NCBI GenBank assembly: GCA_036375275.1
Contig: DASUSF010000228.1
Location: 1 to 17,449 of the forward strand
Length of the DNA stretch: 17,449 nucleotides
Reading direction: 5' to 3'
Source: DASUSF01 sp036375275
GTDB taxonomy: Bacteria; Pseudomonadota; Alphaproteobacteria; Geminicoccales; Geminicoccaceae
Under the pieces are notes generated by a model. It was not told the DNA's origin, did not search any database, and saw only the letters and a program-made list of their open reading frames with translations. Position 1 is the first letter of the stretch. Each line of letters starts with the position of its first letter. The translations under genes and the position numbers were made by a program. Positions 7,442 to 14,047 of this stretch are shown in pieces.

Positions 7442-9618
7442 CCGGCCGCCTCGTGCGCTGCCTGCTGGCCGGGATCCTGCTCCTGGGCTGGCTCTGGCCG
7501 GCGGGCCCGGCCCGGGCGCTGGACTTCGGCGCCGGCCCGGTGCTGCTGATCGCCGACCGCGTCATCTACGACGAGAGCGCCGGCGTGGTCCGCGCCGAGG
7601 GCAACGTCGAGGTGACGCGCGGCCCGCGGCGCCTGCTCGCCGACATGATCCGCTACGAGGAAGCCGCGGACCTGATGGTCGCGGAAGGCGGCGTGGTCCT
7701 GCTCGAGCCGACCGGCGAGGCCCTGTTCGCCGACCGGGTGCGGCTCAGCGGCGACCTCCTGAACGGCGTGGTCGAGCAGCTCCGCGGCCGGCTGGTCGAC
7801 AACTCGCTGTTCGCCGCGAGCCGCGGCCAGCGGATCCAGGGCACCCGGATCGAGATGGACCAGGCGACCTACACGCCCTGCGAGGTGTGCGAGGAAAGCG
7901 CGTTCGATCCGCTCTGGCAGCTCCGGGCGGAGCGCATCCAGCACGACCAGGAGAGCCAGACCGTCCGCTACAAGAACGCGCGCTTCGAGCTGTTCGGGGT
8001 GCCGGTCCTCTACACGCCCTACTTCTCGCACCCCGATCCCACCATCGAGCGCAAGTCGGGCTTCCTCGCGCCGAGCGTCGGCAGCGACAGCGAGCTCGGG
8101 TTCACCCTCGAGACCCCCTACTACTTCGCGCTCGCGCCAAACTACGATTTCACCTTCTCGCCGATCGTCACCAGCGAGGAGGGGGTGGTCCTGACCGGCG
8201 AGTACCGGCACCTGCTCGAGGAGGGCGAGTTCAACCTCGCCGGCAGCGTCACCTACGCGACGGAGGCGGTGGACAACGCGCGGGACACGCCGGAGGGCGA
8301 CGAGCTGCGCGGCCACGTCGAGGGCGAGGGGCAGTTCCGCCTCGCCGAGCGCTGGCAGTGGGGGTACGACCTCGCCGTCGCCTCCGACGACACCTACCTG
8401 CAGCGCTACGACTTCAGCAACAAGAGCATCCTCAACAACCGCGTGTACGCCGAGCGGATCTGGGAGCGCAACTACCTCGCGATCAACGGCTACGGCTTCC
8501 AGGGCCTCCGGCAGAGCGACGATCAGGGTCTGATCCCGATCGTCCTGCCGCTCGCCGAGGCCGAGCTGATGAGCGAGCCGTGGCACTGGGGCTCGCGCCT
8601 CACCCTCGACGCGAGCGTCCTCGCCCTGACCCGGACCGAAGGCCTCGACACCCGTCGCGCCTCGCTCACCGGCGGGATCGAGAAGCCCTGGCTCGGCCCG
8701 ATCGGCGACCGGCACCGGCTCCGGGCGGAGGTCCGGGGCGACGCCTACTCGACCGACGGCAACCCGAGGACCCTGCGCGAGGACGGCACCAACAGCGAGA
8801 CCCGGGCGATCCCGCGGCTCAGCTACGACTGGAGCTGGCCCCTGATCGGCGACACCTTCGGGCTGACCCCGCTGATCGAGCCGGTGGTCAACGCCTCGAT
8901 CGCGCCCGAGGGGGTCAACAACGAGGACATCCCGAACGAGGACAGCCGCGATCTCGAGTTCGACGACAGCAACCTGTTCGAGCCCAACCGCTTCCCCGGA
9001 CTCGACCGGGTCGAGGACGGCGGCCACGTCAGCTACGGCATGCGCTTCGGCCTGTACGGCGAGGACGGCGAATGGCTGAACGCGCTGTTCGGGCAGAGCT
9101 ACCGCTTCCTCGGCGACGGCGACGTCTTCAGCCCCGAGACCGGGCTCGACAGCGATCAGTCGGACTACGTCGGCCGGGTCGACATGTACCCCGACCCATG
9201 GTTGAATATCCGCTACCGTTTCCGCCTCGACAAGAACAGCCTCGATCTCCTGCGCAACGAGGTCACGGCGTTCTTCGGGCCACCGCAGCTGCGCGTCGAT
9301 GTCAACTACCTGTCGCTGGAAGAGGATCCGGAGGCCGAGGATTTCCGCGAGCGCGAGGAGGTCACCGCCGGGCTCCTGGTGCGGCCGACCAGCCGGCTCA
9401 GCGTGCGCTTCCAGACCCGCCGGAACCTCGAGCAGAGCCGGACCATCGCGCACAACGTCGGCCTGGTCTACCGCAACCCCTGCCTGCTGCTGGTGGCCGC
9501 GCTGGAGGAGCGCTTCACGCGCAACCGCGACGCCGGCGGCGGCACCACCTTCACGATGCGGGTGACGTTCCAGAATCTCGGCGAGCTGGTCGCCGACAGC
9601 GGGCTCTTCGGCCTATGA
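7438..9618 (+). CDS. lptD: LPS-assembly outer membrane protein LptD
   Basis: LptD is the outer-membrane beta-barrel that, with LptE, inserts LPS into the outer leaflet. The 726-residue protein has a signal peptide (hydrophobic 8-20, probable cleavage after ARA at about 25-27), an OstA/LptA-like periplasmic domain (about 28-150: LLIADRVIYDE, VRAEGNVEVT, LLADMIRYEE), then a barrel with typical motifs such as YKNARFELFGVPVLYTPYFSHPDP near 177-199 and SGFLAPSVGSDSELG. Mature cysteines are Cys148 and Cys151 (TPCEVCEE) and Cys682 (RNPCLLLVA). The C-terminus ends with FQNLGELVADSGLFGL. The start overlaps the lptG stop by 4 nt, and the stop overlaps the surA start by 4 nt. An alternative frame of the same strand is open across most of the gene; this is a composition artefact. 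Confidence 0.95.
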   Translation: MTGRLVRCLLAGILLLGWLWPAGPARALDFGAGPVLLIADRVIYDESAGVVRAEGNVEVTRGPRRLLADMIRYEEAADLMVAEGGVVLLEPTGEALFADRVRLSGDLLNGVVEQLRGRLVDNSLFAASRGQRIQGTRIEMDQATYTPCEVCEESAFDPLWQLRAERIQHDQESQTVRYKNARFELFGVPVLYTPYFSHPDPTIERKSGFLAPSVGSDSELGFTLETPYYFALAPNYDFTFSPIVTSEEGVVLTGEYRHLLEEGEFNLAGSVTYATEAVDNARDTPEGDELRGHVEGEGQFRLAERWQWGYDLAVASDDTYLQRYDFSNKSILNNRVYAERIWERNYLAINGYGFQGLRQSDDQGLIPIVLPLAEAELMSEPWHWGSRLTLDASVLALTRTEGLDTRRASLTGGIEKPWLGPIGDRHRLRAEVRGDAYSTDGNPRTLREDGTNSETRAIPRLSYDWSWPLIGDTFGLTPLIEPVVNASIAPEGVNNEDIPNEDSRDLEFDDSNLFEPNRFPGLDRVEDGGHVSYGMRFGLYGEDGEWLNALFGQSYRFLGDGDVFSPETGLDSDQSDYVGRVDMYPDPWLNIRYRFRLDKNSLDLLRNEVTAFFGPPQLRVDVNYLSLEEDPEAEDFREREEVTAGLLVRPTSRLSVRFQTRRNLEQSRTIAHNVGLVYRNPCLLLVAALEERFTRNRDAGGGTTFTMRVTFQNLGELVADSGLFGL

Positions 9619-10901
9619 GCATGGTCCTGCGATCCCTGATCCTGACCCTCGTGCTGATCGCCGGGATGGAGGGGACGGCAGTTGCCCAGCAGGCGGCGCG
9701 AGCCCTGGCGGCGCAACGGATCGTCGCGGTCGTCAACGACGACGTGGTGAGCCTGCGCGACCTCGAGGAGCGGCTGCAGCTGATTCTGGTGACGAGCGGG
9801 GTGCCCGACACGCCGGAGGCCCGCGAGCGTCTCGCCCCCCAGGTCCTGCGCGGCCTGATCGAGGAGACCCTGCAGCTGCAGGAGGCCGAGCGGCTGGACA
9901 TCCAGGTCACGCCCGGCGAGATCGACCAGGCGCTGAACTCGATCGCCGGCCGGAACAACATGACGGTCGACGAGATGCGTCGCTTCCTCGCCCGGAACGG
10001 CGTCTCCCCCGCGACGCTGGACCGCCAGCTCCGGGCGCAGATCGCCTGGGTCAAGGTCATCAACCGGCAGATCCGGCCGCGGGTCGCGGTGACGGTCGAC
10101 CAGCTCGAGCTCGCCGTCGAGGAGGCGCGCGAGAACCAGGGCCAGCCGGAGCTGCTGCTGAGCGAGATCGTGCTGCCGGTCGACAGCCCGGCGCAGGAGG
10201 CGGCGGTCGCGGCGGACGCGCAGCGCCTGGCGCAGACGCTGCGCGAGGGCGCCGACTTCGGCTCGCTGGCCCGCCAGGTCTCGGTCGCGGCCAGCGCCGA
10301 GGCGGGCGGCGACGTCGGCTGGGTGCCCGCGAGCCGGATCCCGCCGGAGCTGCTCGTGGCCCTCGAGCGGATGGCCCCGGGGGACATCTCGCCGCCGATC
10401 AAGTCGGCGGTCGGCTACCACATCTTCGCGCTGCGCGACCGCCGGCTGGGCGCCCCCAACCCCGTCTCCGACGACGCCGAGGTGCGGCTGACCCAGATCC
10501 TGTTCCCGGCGGAGAGCGATGCCGATGGCGCCGACCTGGAGCGGCTGCGCGCGCAGGCGGCGGCGCTCCGCCCGGATCTCGAGAGCTGTCCGGCGATGGT
10601 CGAGACGGCCGAGGAGCTGGCCGCGCCCGCATCCGGCGAGCTCGGCTGGCTGCGTCTCGCGGACCTGCCGCGCGAGCTCGCCGAGCCGCTGGTCACGCTG
10701 CCCGAGGGTGAGGTCAGCCAGCCGCTCCGCGGTCCGGCGGGCATCCATCTGCTCATGGTCTGCGAGCGCCGGGGCGGCGGCGCGAGCACCCTCGACCGCG
10801 AGGCGATCGCGCAGCGGCTGGAGAACGAGCGGATCGAGCGGCTGGCCCGGCGCTACCTCCGCGACCTGCGCAAGCAGGCGTTCGTCGAGGTGCGCCTCTG
10901 A
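9615..10901 (+). CDS. surA: SurA-type periplasmic chaperone / peptidyl-prolyl isomerase
   Basis: SurA escorts unfolded outer-membrane proteins, including LptD, through the periplasm. The 428-residue protein has a signal peptide (hydrophobic 5-17, AVA cleavage at 22-24), an N-terminal chaperone domain (about 33-160, opening with RIVAVVNDDVVSLRDLEER), a first parvulin domain (about 180-275, with GGDVGWVPASRIPPEL and SAVGYHIFALRDRR), a second parvulin-like domain (about 288-386, with SGELGWLRLADLPREL and GPAGIHLLMVCERR) and a C-terminal helix that normally packs on the chaperone domain. The second domain looks more divergent. The start ATG 9615 overlaps the lptD stop as ATGA; a second ATG two codons later is possible. 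The stop overlaps the proposed CTG start of rsmA. In most proteobacteria pdxA follows surA, but here it does not. Confidence 0.93.
   Translation: MSMVLRSLILTLVLIAGMEGTAVAQQAARALAAQRIVAVVNDDVVSLRDLEERLQLILVTSGVPDTPEARERLAPQVLRGLIEETLQLQEAERLDIQVTPGEIDQALNSIAGRNNMTVDEMRRFLARNGVSPATLDRQLRAQIAWVKVINRQIRPRVAVTVDQLELAVEEARENQGQPELLLSEIVLPVDSPAQEAAVAADAQRLAQTLREGADFGSLARQVSVAASAEAGGDVGWVPASRIPPELLVALERMAPGDISPPIKSAVGYHIFALRDRRLGAPNPVSDDAEVRLTQILFPAESDADGADLERLRAQAAALRPDLESCPAMVETAEELAAPASGELGWLRLADLPRELAEPLVTLPEGEVSQPLRGPAGIHLLMVCERRGGGASTLDREAIAQRLENERIERLARRYLRDLRKQAFVEVRL
10887..10890 (+). promoter_or_regulatory. Ribosome binding site for a CTG-initiated rsmA
   Basis: GAGG, inside the last codons of surA, lies seven nt before the CTG at 10898 and thus sits at the ideal distance. 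It is the main local sequence evidence that translation of rsmA starts at that CTG, which overlaps the surA TGA stop as CTGA. Confidence 0.5.
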
Positions 10902-11743
10902 GCGGCGACGCCCCGGCCGGCCTGCCGCCGCTCAGGACCGTCATCGATCGCTTCGCCCTGCGCGCCGACCGTCGCCTCGGCCAGCACTTCCTGCTCGAGA
11001 CCAACCTGCTGGCCAAGATCGCGCGCGCCGCGGGCGGGCTCGAGGGCCGGACCGTGCTCGAGATCGGGCCGGGACCCGGCGGCCTCAGCCGGGCGCTGCT
11101 CGAGGCCGGCTGCGCCGTGCTGGTCGCGGTCGAGCGCGACCCGCGCTGCGTCGCGGCGCTGCGGGAGCTGGAGCGAGCCGCGCCGGACCGCTTCCGTCTG
11201 GTCGAAGCCGATGCCCTCGCCCTCGACCTCGACCGGCTGATCGAGGGCCGCTTCAGCATCGTCGCCAACCTCCCCTACAACATCGCGACTCCGCTGCTCA
11301 CCGGCTGGCTCGACCAGGTCGGGCGGATCGACGGGATGACGCTCATGTTCCAGCGCGAGGTCGCGGACCGGCTGGTCGCCGGGCCCGGCGGCAAGGCCTA
11401 TGGCCGGCTCTCGGTCCTGGTCCAGTGGCTGTGCCGGGCGGAGACCGTCTTCCACCTGCCCGCGCGCGCCTTCCTCCCGCCGCCCAAGGTCGCCTCCAGC
11501 GTGGTCCGGCTGGTGCCGCGTCCGGCGCCCCTCGCGCCCGCCGACCGCCGCCACCTCGAGCGCGTCACCGCCGCCGCCTTCGGCCAGCGGCGTAAGATGC
11601 TCCGGCAGAGCCTGAAGGCGCTCGGCCGGCCCGTCGACGCGCTTCTGCACCAGGCCGCCTTGCCGCCGACCGCGCGCGCCGAGGAGATCGACGTCGCCGG
11701 GTTCTGCCGGCTCGCCGAGGCACTGCGCCGGAGCGGCGGCTGA
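10898..11743 (+). CDS. rsmA: 16S rRNA dimethyladenosine transferase RsmA, apparent CTG start
   Basis: RsmA (KsgA) dimethylates two adjacent adenosines at the 3' end of 16S rRNA using SAM, a late 30S maturation step. Counting from CTG 10898, the 281-residue protein carries LGQHFLL (27-33), the SAM-binding motif LEIGPGPGG (54-62), VERDPRC, and the catalytic motif NLPYNIATPLL beginning at Asn124, then the C-terminal RRKMLRQSLKAL. No ATG, GTG or TTG exists in this frame between the surA region and GTG 11054, and starting there would delete the conserved GQxFL segment. From the CTG the N-terminus reads SGDAPAGLPPLRTVIDRFAL, like family N-termini. GAGG lies seven nt upstream, and CTGA overlaps the surA stop exactly as ATGA does for lptD and surA. 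A sequencing error is the main alternative. It converges with gmk. Confidence 0.9.
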   Translation: MSGDAPAGLPPLRTVIDRFALRADRRLGQHFLLETNLLAKIARAAGGLEGRTVLEIGPGPGGLSRALLEAGCAVLVAVERDPRCVAALRELERAAPDRFRLVEADALALDLDRLIEGRFSIVANLPYNIATPLLTGWLDQVGRIDGMTLMFQREVADRLVAGPGGKAYGRLSVLVQWLCRAETVFHLPARAFLPPPKVASSVVRLVPRPAPLAPADRRHLERVTAAAFGQRRKMLRQSLKALGRPVDALLHQAALPPTARAEEIDVAGFCRLAEALRRSGG

Positions 11744-11867
11744 ACGGGACCAGGTGTCGCTTTCGAGAAACGGAGCCCCCCGGATCACCTTCGCGCCAGC
11801 GCCTCGGCAGCAGGCGCCCGGAGCGGTTTCGGGCCCTCTCGAGGTGAACGACCCTCGGCCGGCCGGG
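11744..11867. other. Convergent gap between rsmA and gmk
   Basis: These 124 bp lie between two genes facing each other. Small inverted repeats are present: CGAGG (11840-11844) with CCTCG (11853-11857), and CCGGGC (11863-11868) with GCCCGG (11872-11877), the latter overlapping the gmk stop. Neither is followed by a T-run, so no intrinsic terminator can be called with confidence. No gene is seen here. Confidence 0.4.
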
Positions 11868-12515
11868 CTACGCCCGGAACTGGCTGACGAAGTCGACCAG
11901 GCCCGGCTGCCGCCGCCGCCGGAGCCGCTCCGCGGTCAGGATCGCCCGCGCCCGGCTCACGCTCGTCTCGATGTCGTCGTTGATCAGGACGTAGTCGTAC
12001 TCGGCGAAGTGGGTGACGTCGGCCGCGACCCGGGCGAGGCGCTTGAGCACGACCTCTTCCGGGTCCTGGGCGCGCTCGCGCAGCCGGCGCTCCAGCTCGG
12101 CGACCGACGGCGGCAGGATGAACAGGCTGGTCATGTCCTCGCCCGCGACCTCGCGGAGCTGCTGCGCCCCCTGCCAGTCGATGTCGAACAGGACGTCCTG
12201 GCCCTCGGCCAGCAGGGCCTCGACCGGGGCCCGCGGCGTGCCGTAGCCGTGGTCGTACACCTCGGCATGCTCGAGCAGCTCGCCCGCCCCGACCATGGCG
12301 TCGTAGCGCGCCCGCCCGATGAAGTGGTAGTCCCGGCCGTCGGCCTCGCTCGGCCGCCGCGGCCGGGTGGTCACCGAGACCGACAGCCGGAGCCCGGCAT
12401 CCTCGGCGAGCAGGCGACGGGCGATCGTCGTCTTGCCGGCCCCGGACGGCGAGGAGAGGACGAACATCAGCCCGCGCCGCTGGATCAGCGGCCGCTCGAT
12501 CGCCGGCCTTTGCAT
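11868..12515 (-). CDS. gmk: Guanylate kinase
   Basis: Gmk phosphorylates GMP to GDP with ATP, an essential step in guanine nucleotide supply. The protein shows the P-loop SSPSGAGKTT, the GMP-binding segment SVSVTTRPRR with GRDYHFI, LLEHAEVYDHGYGTPR, the DIDWQGAQQL block and the LID region ELERRLRERAQDPEEVVLKR. From ATG 12515 the product is 215 residues, with 15 residues before the GLMFVLSS strand, which is normal for the family. The frame is open further up: an ATG at 12572 would give 234 residues, and a TTG at 12548 has GGAGG nine nt before it and would give 226. The extra N-terminal sequence is arginine-rich and not conserved, so I prefer 12515, but the start is uncertain. The usual upstream neighbour yicC is absent. 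Confidence 0.93.
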   Translation of the reverse strand: MQRPAIERPLIQRRGLMFVLSSPSGAGKTTIARRLLAEDAGLRLSVSVTTRPRRPSEADGRDYHFIGRARYDAMVGAGELLEHAEVYDHGYGTPRAPVEALLAEGQDVLFDIDWQGAQQLREVAGEDMTSLFILPPSVAELERRLRERAQDPEEVVLKRLARVAADVTHFAEYDYVLINDDIETSVSRARAILTAERLRRRRQPGLVDFVSQFRA

Positions 12516-12641
12516 CACCGGGCGTCCGGCGAGGGAACGATCGGGCAAGGCAAGCAGCCTCCGGCGCGCCATCAGGCGAGAGCCATGCGGGCACCCGGCC
12601 CGGTCACCGCCTCAACCTGGCTGAACATGGTTGAGGAACTC

Positions 12642-12832
12642 TTAGAGCGGATCCCGATATGACGGAACGGCCTTGCCAGCGGTTCCGATGGGGTGAAGCC
12701 GCTCTGATCCATAGGGATACAGCAATTTTTCTTCCCATGAGCGGAAGGGCGTCGCTGCCGATGCGGTTCTGTCTCATCGGAAATTGCTCTAGCGCCGCGG
12801 CACCTTAGAGCAACCCCCGATGAGGCGGCACC
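12642..12832. repeat. Cluster of three related palindromic repeat units (REP/MITE-like)
   Basis: Three copies of a 28-30 nt unit are visible. Copy 1 is at 12642-12671 (plus; starts TTAGAGCGGATCCCGAT). Copy 2 is at 12763-12792 (minus; starts CTAGAGCAATTTCCGAT). Copy 3 is at 12805-12832 (plus; starts TTAGAGCAACCCCCGAT). Hand alignment gives 21 of 30 identities between copies 1 and 2, and 21 of 28 between copies 2 and 3. Copy 1 heads an imperfect hairpin closed by AGAGCGG (12644-12650) and CCGCTCT (12699-12705). Copy 2 closes a second one through AGCAATTT (12721-12728) and AAATTGCT (12781-12788), with TTCCCATGAG (12732-12741) against CTCATCGGAA (12773-12782). Copies 2 and 3 also pair with each other: TTGCTCTA (12784-12791) with TAGAGCAA (12806-12813). 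This resembles intergenic REP doublets or a small non-coding transposable element. Genome copy number is unknown. Confidence 0.6.
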
Positions 12833-12858
12833 ACCCAGAGCCGCCATATGCTCCGCCC

Positions 12859-12918
12859 GTGAAGATCGCTTCTCTCTCGCGGGATCAGTTCAAGGCCATT
12901 GCGACGACCATCCGCCTT
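12859..12918 (+). pseudogene. Possible 5' remnant of an unknown gene
   Basis: A GTG at 12859 opens a frame reading VKIASLSRDQFKAIATTIRL, which looks like ordinary protein sequence, before turning into arginine/proline-rich text that is simply antisense to the end of mltG. Upstream, CATATG then CTCCGCCC leads into the GTG, closely resembling the arrangement before lptF (TATAGT, then TGCCGCCC, then ATGAAG). I do not recognise the protein. It could be the start of a gene whose remainder was lost, or chance. The end coordinate is only where the protein-like sequence stops. Confidence 0.2.
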
Positions 12919-12955
12919 TCGCCTTCGGCGCCGGGTCGATTCCGCATGCCGCGCT

Positions 12956-12974
12956 GGCGGCGAGCCCCGCCGCC
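12956..12974 (-). terminator. Hairpin just downstream of mltG
   Basis: A perfect 7-bp stem, GGCGGCG (12956-12962) and CGCCGCC (12968-12974), with a 5-nt loop begins about 10 nt after the mltG stop. Its position suits the end of the fabD-mltG transcript. There is no following T-run on the minus strand, so intrinsic termination is uncertain. Confidence 0.35.
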
Positions 12975-12984
12975 CTCCCGGAGC

Positions 12985-14022
12985 TCAGCTCGCCGGATCG
13001 GGCTTGGGCGGCGACGGCGCGATCGGCCGTGGCTGGATCCCGTTCCGGATCCGGCGCCACGCGGCGACGTTCCGGTTGTGCTCCTCGAGGCTCCGCGCGA
13101 AGGCGTGGCCACCGCTGCCGTCGGCCACGAAGTACAGGTAGTCGACATCCGCCGGATTGAGCACCGCCTCGATCGCCGCCCGGCCGGGATTGGCGATCGG
13201 CGCGGGCGGCAGGCCATCGATCCGATACGTGTTGTAGGTGCTGTCGTGCTCCCAGTCCTTGCGGGTCAGCTCGCGATCGAGCGGGCCGTCGCCCTCGGTG
13301 AGGCCGTAGATCACGGTCGGATCGGACTGCAGCCGCATGCCTCGCTGGAGCCGGTTGAGGAACACGGCGGCGACCTCGGCCCGCTCGCCGTCGACCGAGG
13401 TCTCCTTGTCGACGATCGACGCCATGATCAGGGCCTCCTCGGGGGCGCGGTACGGCAGCCCCTCCGCGCGCTCCGGCCACAGCTCGTCCAACGTCGCGGC
13501 CATCGCCTCGCGCATCCGCCGGACCAGATCGCGCCGGCTGTCGCCGTAGGCGTAGAAGTAGGTCTCGGGCAGCAGCGAGCCTTCGGGCGGCGGCTCCGGC
13601 AGCTCCCCGCTCAGGCCTTCGGCCCGCTCGAGGATCCCGTAGATCTCGCGGACCGTGAGCCCCTCAGCCACCGTGACCCGGCGGGCGACCGTCTCGCCCT
13701 TGCTCAGCATCCCGATGACGCCGCGCGGCGTGGCCCGCGCCGGAAACGCATACTCGCCGGCCTTCAGGTCGCGGTCGCGGTCGAGCATCCGGACCGCGAG
13801 GCGGAACATCCACGGCTGACGGATCACCCGGGCCGCCTCGAGCTGCTCGGCGATGGCCGCGACCCCGGAGCCCCGCTCAAGCACCACGGTCACCGGCTCT
13901 GGCGACGGCCCCGGCCGGCCGAGATACTGCTGCAGCTGGGTCCAGCCGGCGATCGCGATCACGCCGGCCAGGGCGACCAGGGCTGCGGTCAGCGTCAGCA
14001 GCTTGAGCGCGCGGGGGCCCAT
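12985..14022 (-). CDS. mltG: Endolytic murein transglycosylase MltG
   Basis: MltG is an inner-membrane lytic transglycosylase that cleaves nascent glycan strands near their membrane end and is thought to set strand length. The 345-residue protein has a short cytoplasmic start, one membrane segment (about 6-27), a LysM-like region (VTVVLERGSGVAAIAEQL, about 44-61) and the YceG catalytic domain. Diagnostic stretches are DLKAGEYAFP, VAEGLTVREI, ASIVDKETSV, GMRLQSDPTVIYG, STYNTYRIDGLPPAPIANPG and the FVADGSGGHAFARSLEEHN C-terminus. Glu207 in the DKET motif corresponds to catalytic Glu218 of E. coli MltG. The residue two before it is Asp rather than the Glu of E. coli (IIEKET). Start ATG 14022 lies 25 bp after the fabF stop without a strong Shine-Dalgarno sequence. 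Position after fabF is standard in many bacteria. Confidence 0.95.
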   Translation of the reverse strand: MGPRALKLLTLTAALVALAGVIAIAGWTQLQQYLGRPGPSPEPVTVVLERGSGVAAIAEQLEAARVIRQPWMFRLAVRMLDRDRDLKAGEYAFPARATPRGVIGMLSKGETVARRVTVAEGLTVREIYGILERAEGLSGELPEPPPEGSLLPETYFYAYGDSRRDLVRRMREAMAATLDELWPERAEGLPYRAPEEALIMASIVDKETSVDGERAEVAAVFLNRLQRGMRLQSDPTVIYGLTEGDGPLDRELTRKDWEHDSTYNTYRIDGLPPAPIANPGRAAIEAVLNPADVDYLYFVADGSGGHAFARSLEEHNRNVAAWRRIRNGIQPRPIAPSPPKPDPAS

Positions 14023-14047
14023 GGCGGGGGAATCTGCACGTCGGGGT

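Larger units (their letters stand above)
12516..12984. other. Gene-poor gap between mltG and gmk
   Basis: These 469 bp form the only sizeable stretch without a recognisable gene. The part nearest gmk (12516-12600) may belong to a longer gmk. The middle (about 12640-12845) is a cluster of inverted repeats. The right part (12843-12984) has a promoter-like site, a GTG-initiated but unrecognised frame, and a hairpin just after mltG. Base composition is less G+C-rich than the flanking genes; for example, 34 of 60 bases in 12721-12780 are G or C. In many alphaproteobacteria yicC sits between mltG and gmk; no YicC-like sequence is detectable here. Confidence 0.6.

Noticed and set aside
7309..9453. 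A 714-codon open frame antisense to lptD
   Set aside because: Its product has no recognisable domain and is dominated by residues that mirror GC-rich codons of lptD. Such antisense frames occur opposite most genes in this window.
7887..10901. A single plus-strand frame open for about 1,000 codons across lptD into surA
   Set aside because: Only its last 428 codons are SurA. The rest is lptD read out of frame and is arginine/proline-rich low-complexity text, as expected at this base composition. It is not a fusion protein.
11863..11877. Hairpin over the gmk stop as a terminator
   Set aside because: The stem is six bp with a three-base loop, overlaps coding sequence and lacks a T-run. Such GC-rich pairings are frequent by chance here.
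13402..13430. Possible loss of the MltG catalytic glutamate (VDKET instead of VEKET or IEKET)
   Set aside because: Counting residues in the E. coli protein places its catalytic Glu218 at the second glutamate of the motif, which is kept here as Glu207. Only the non-catalytic first position has changed, to Asp.
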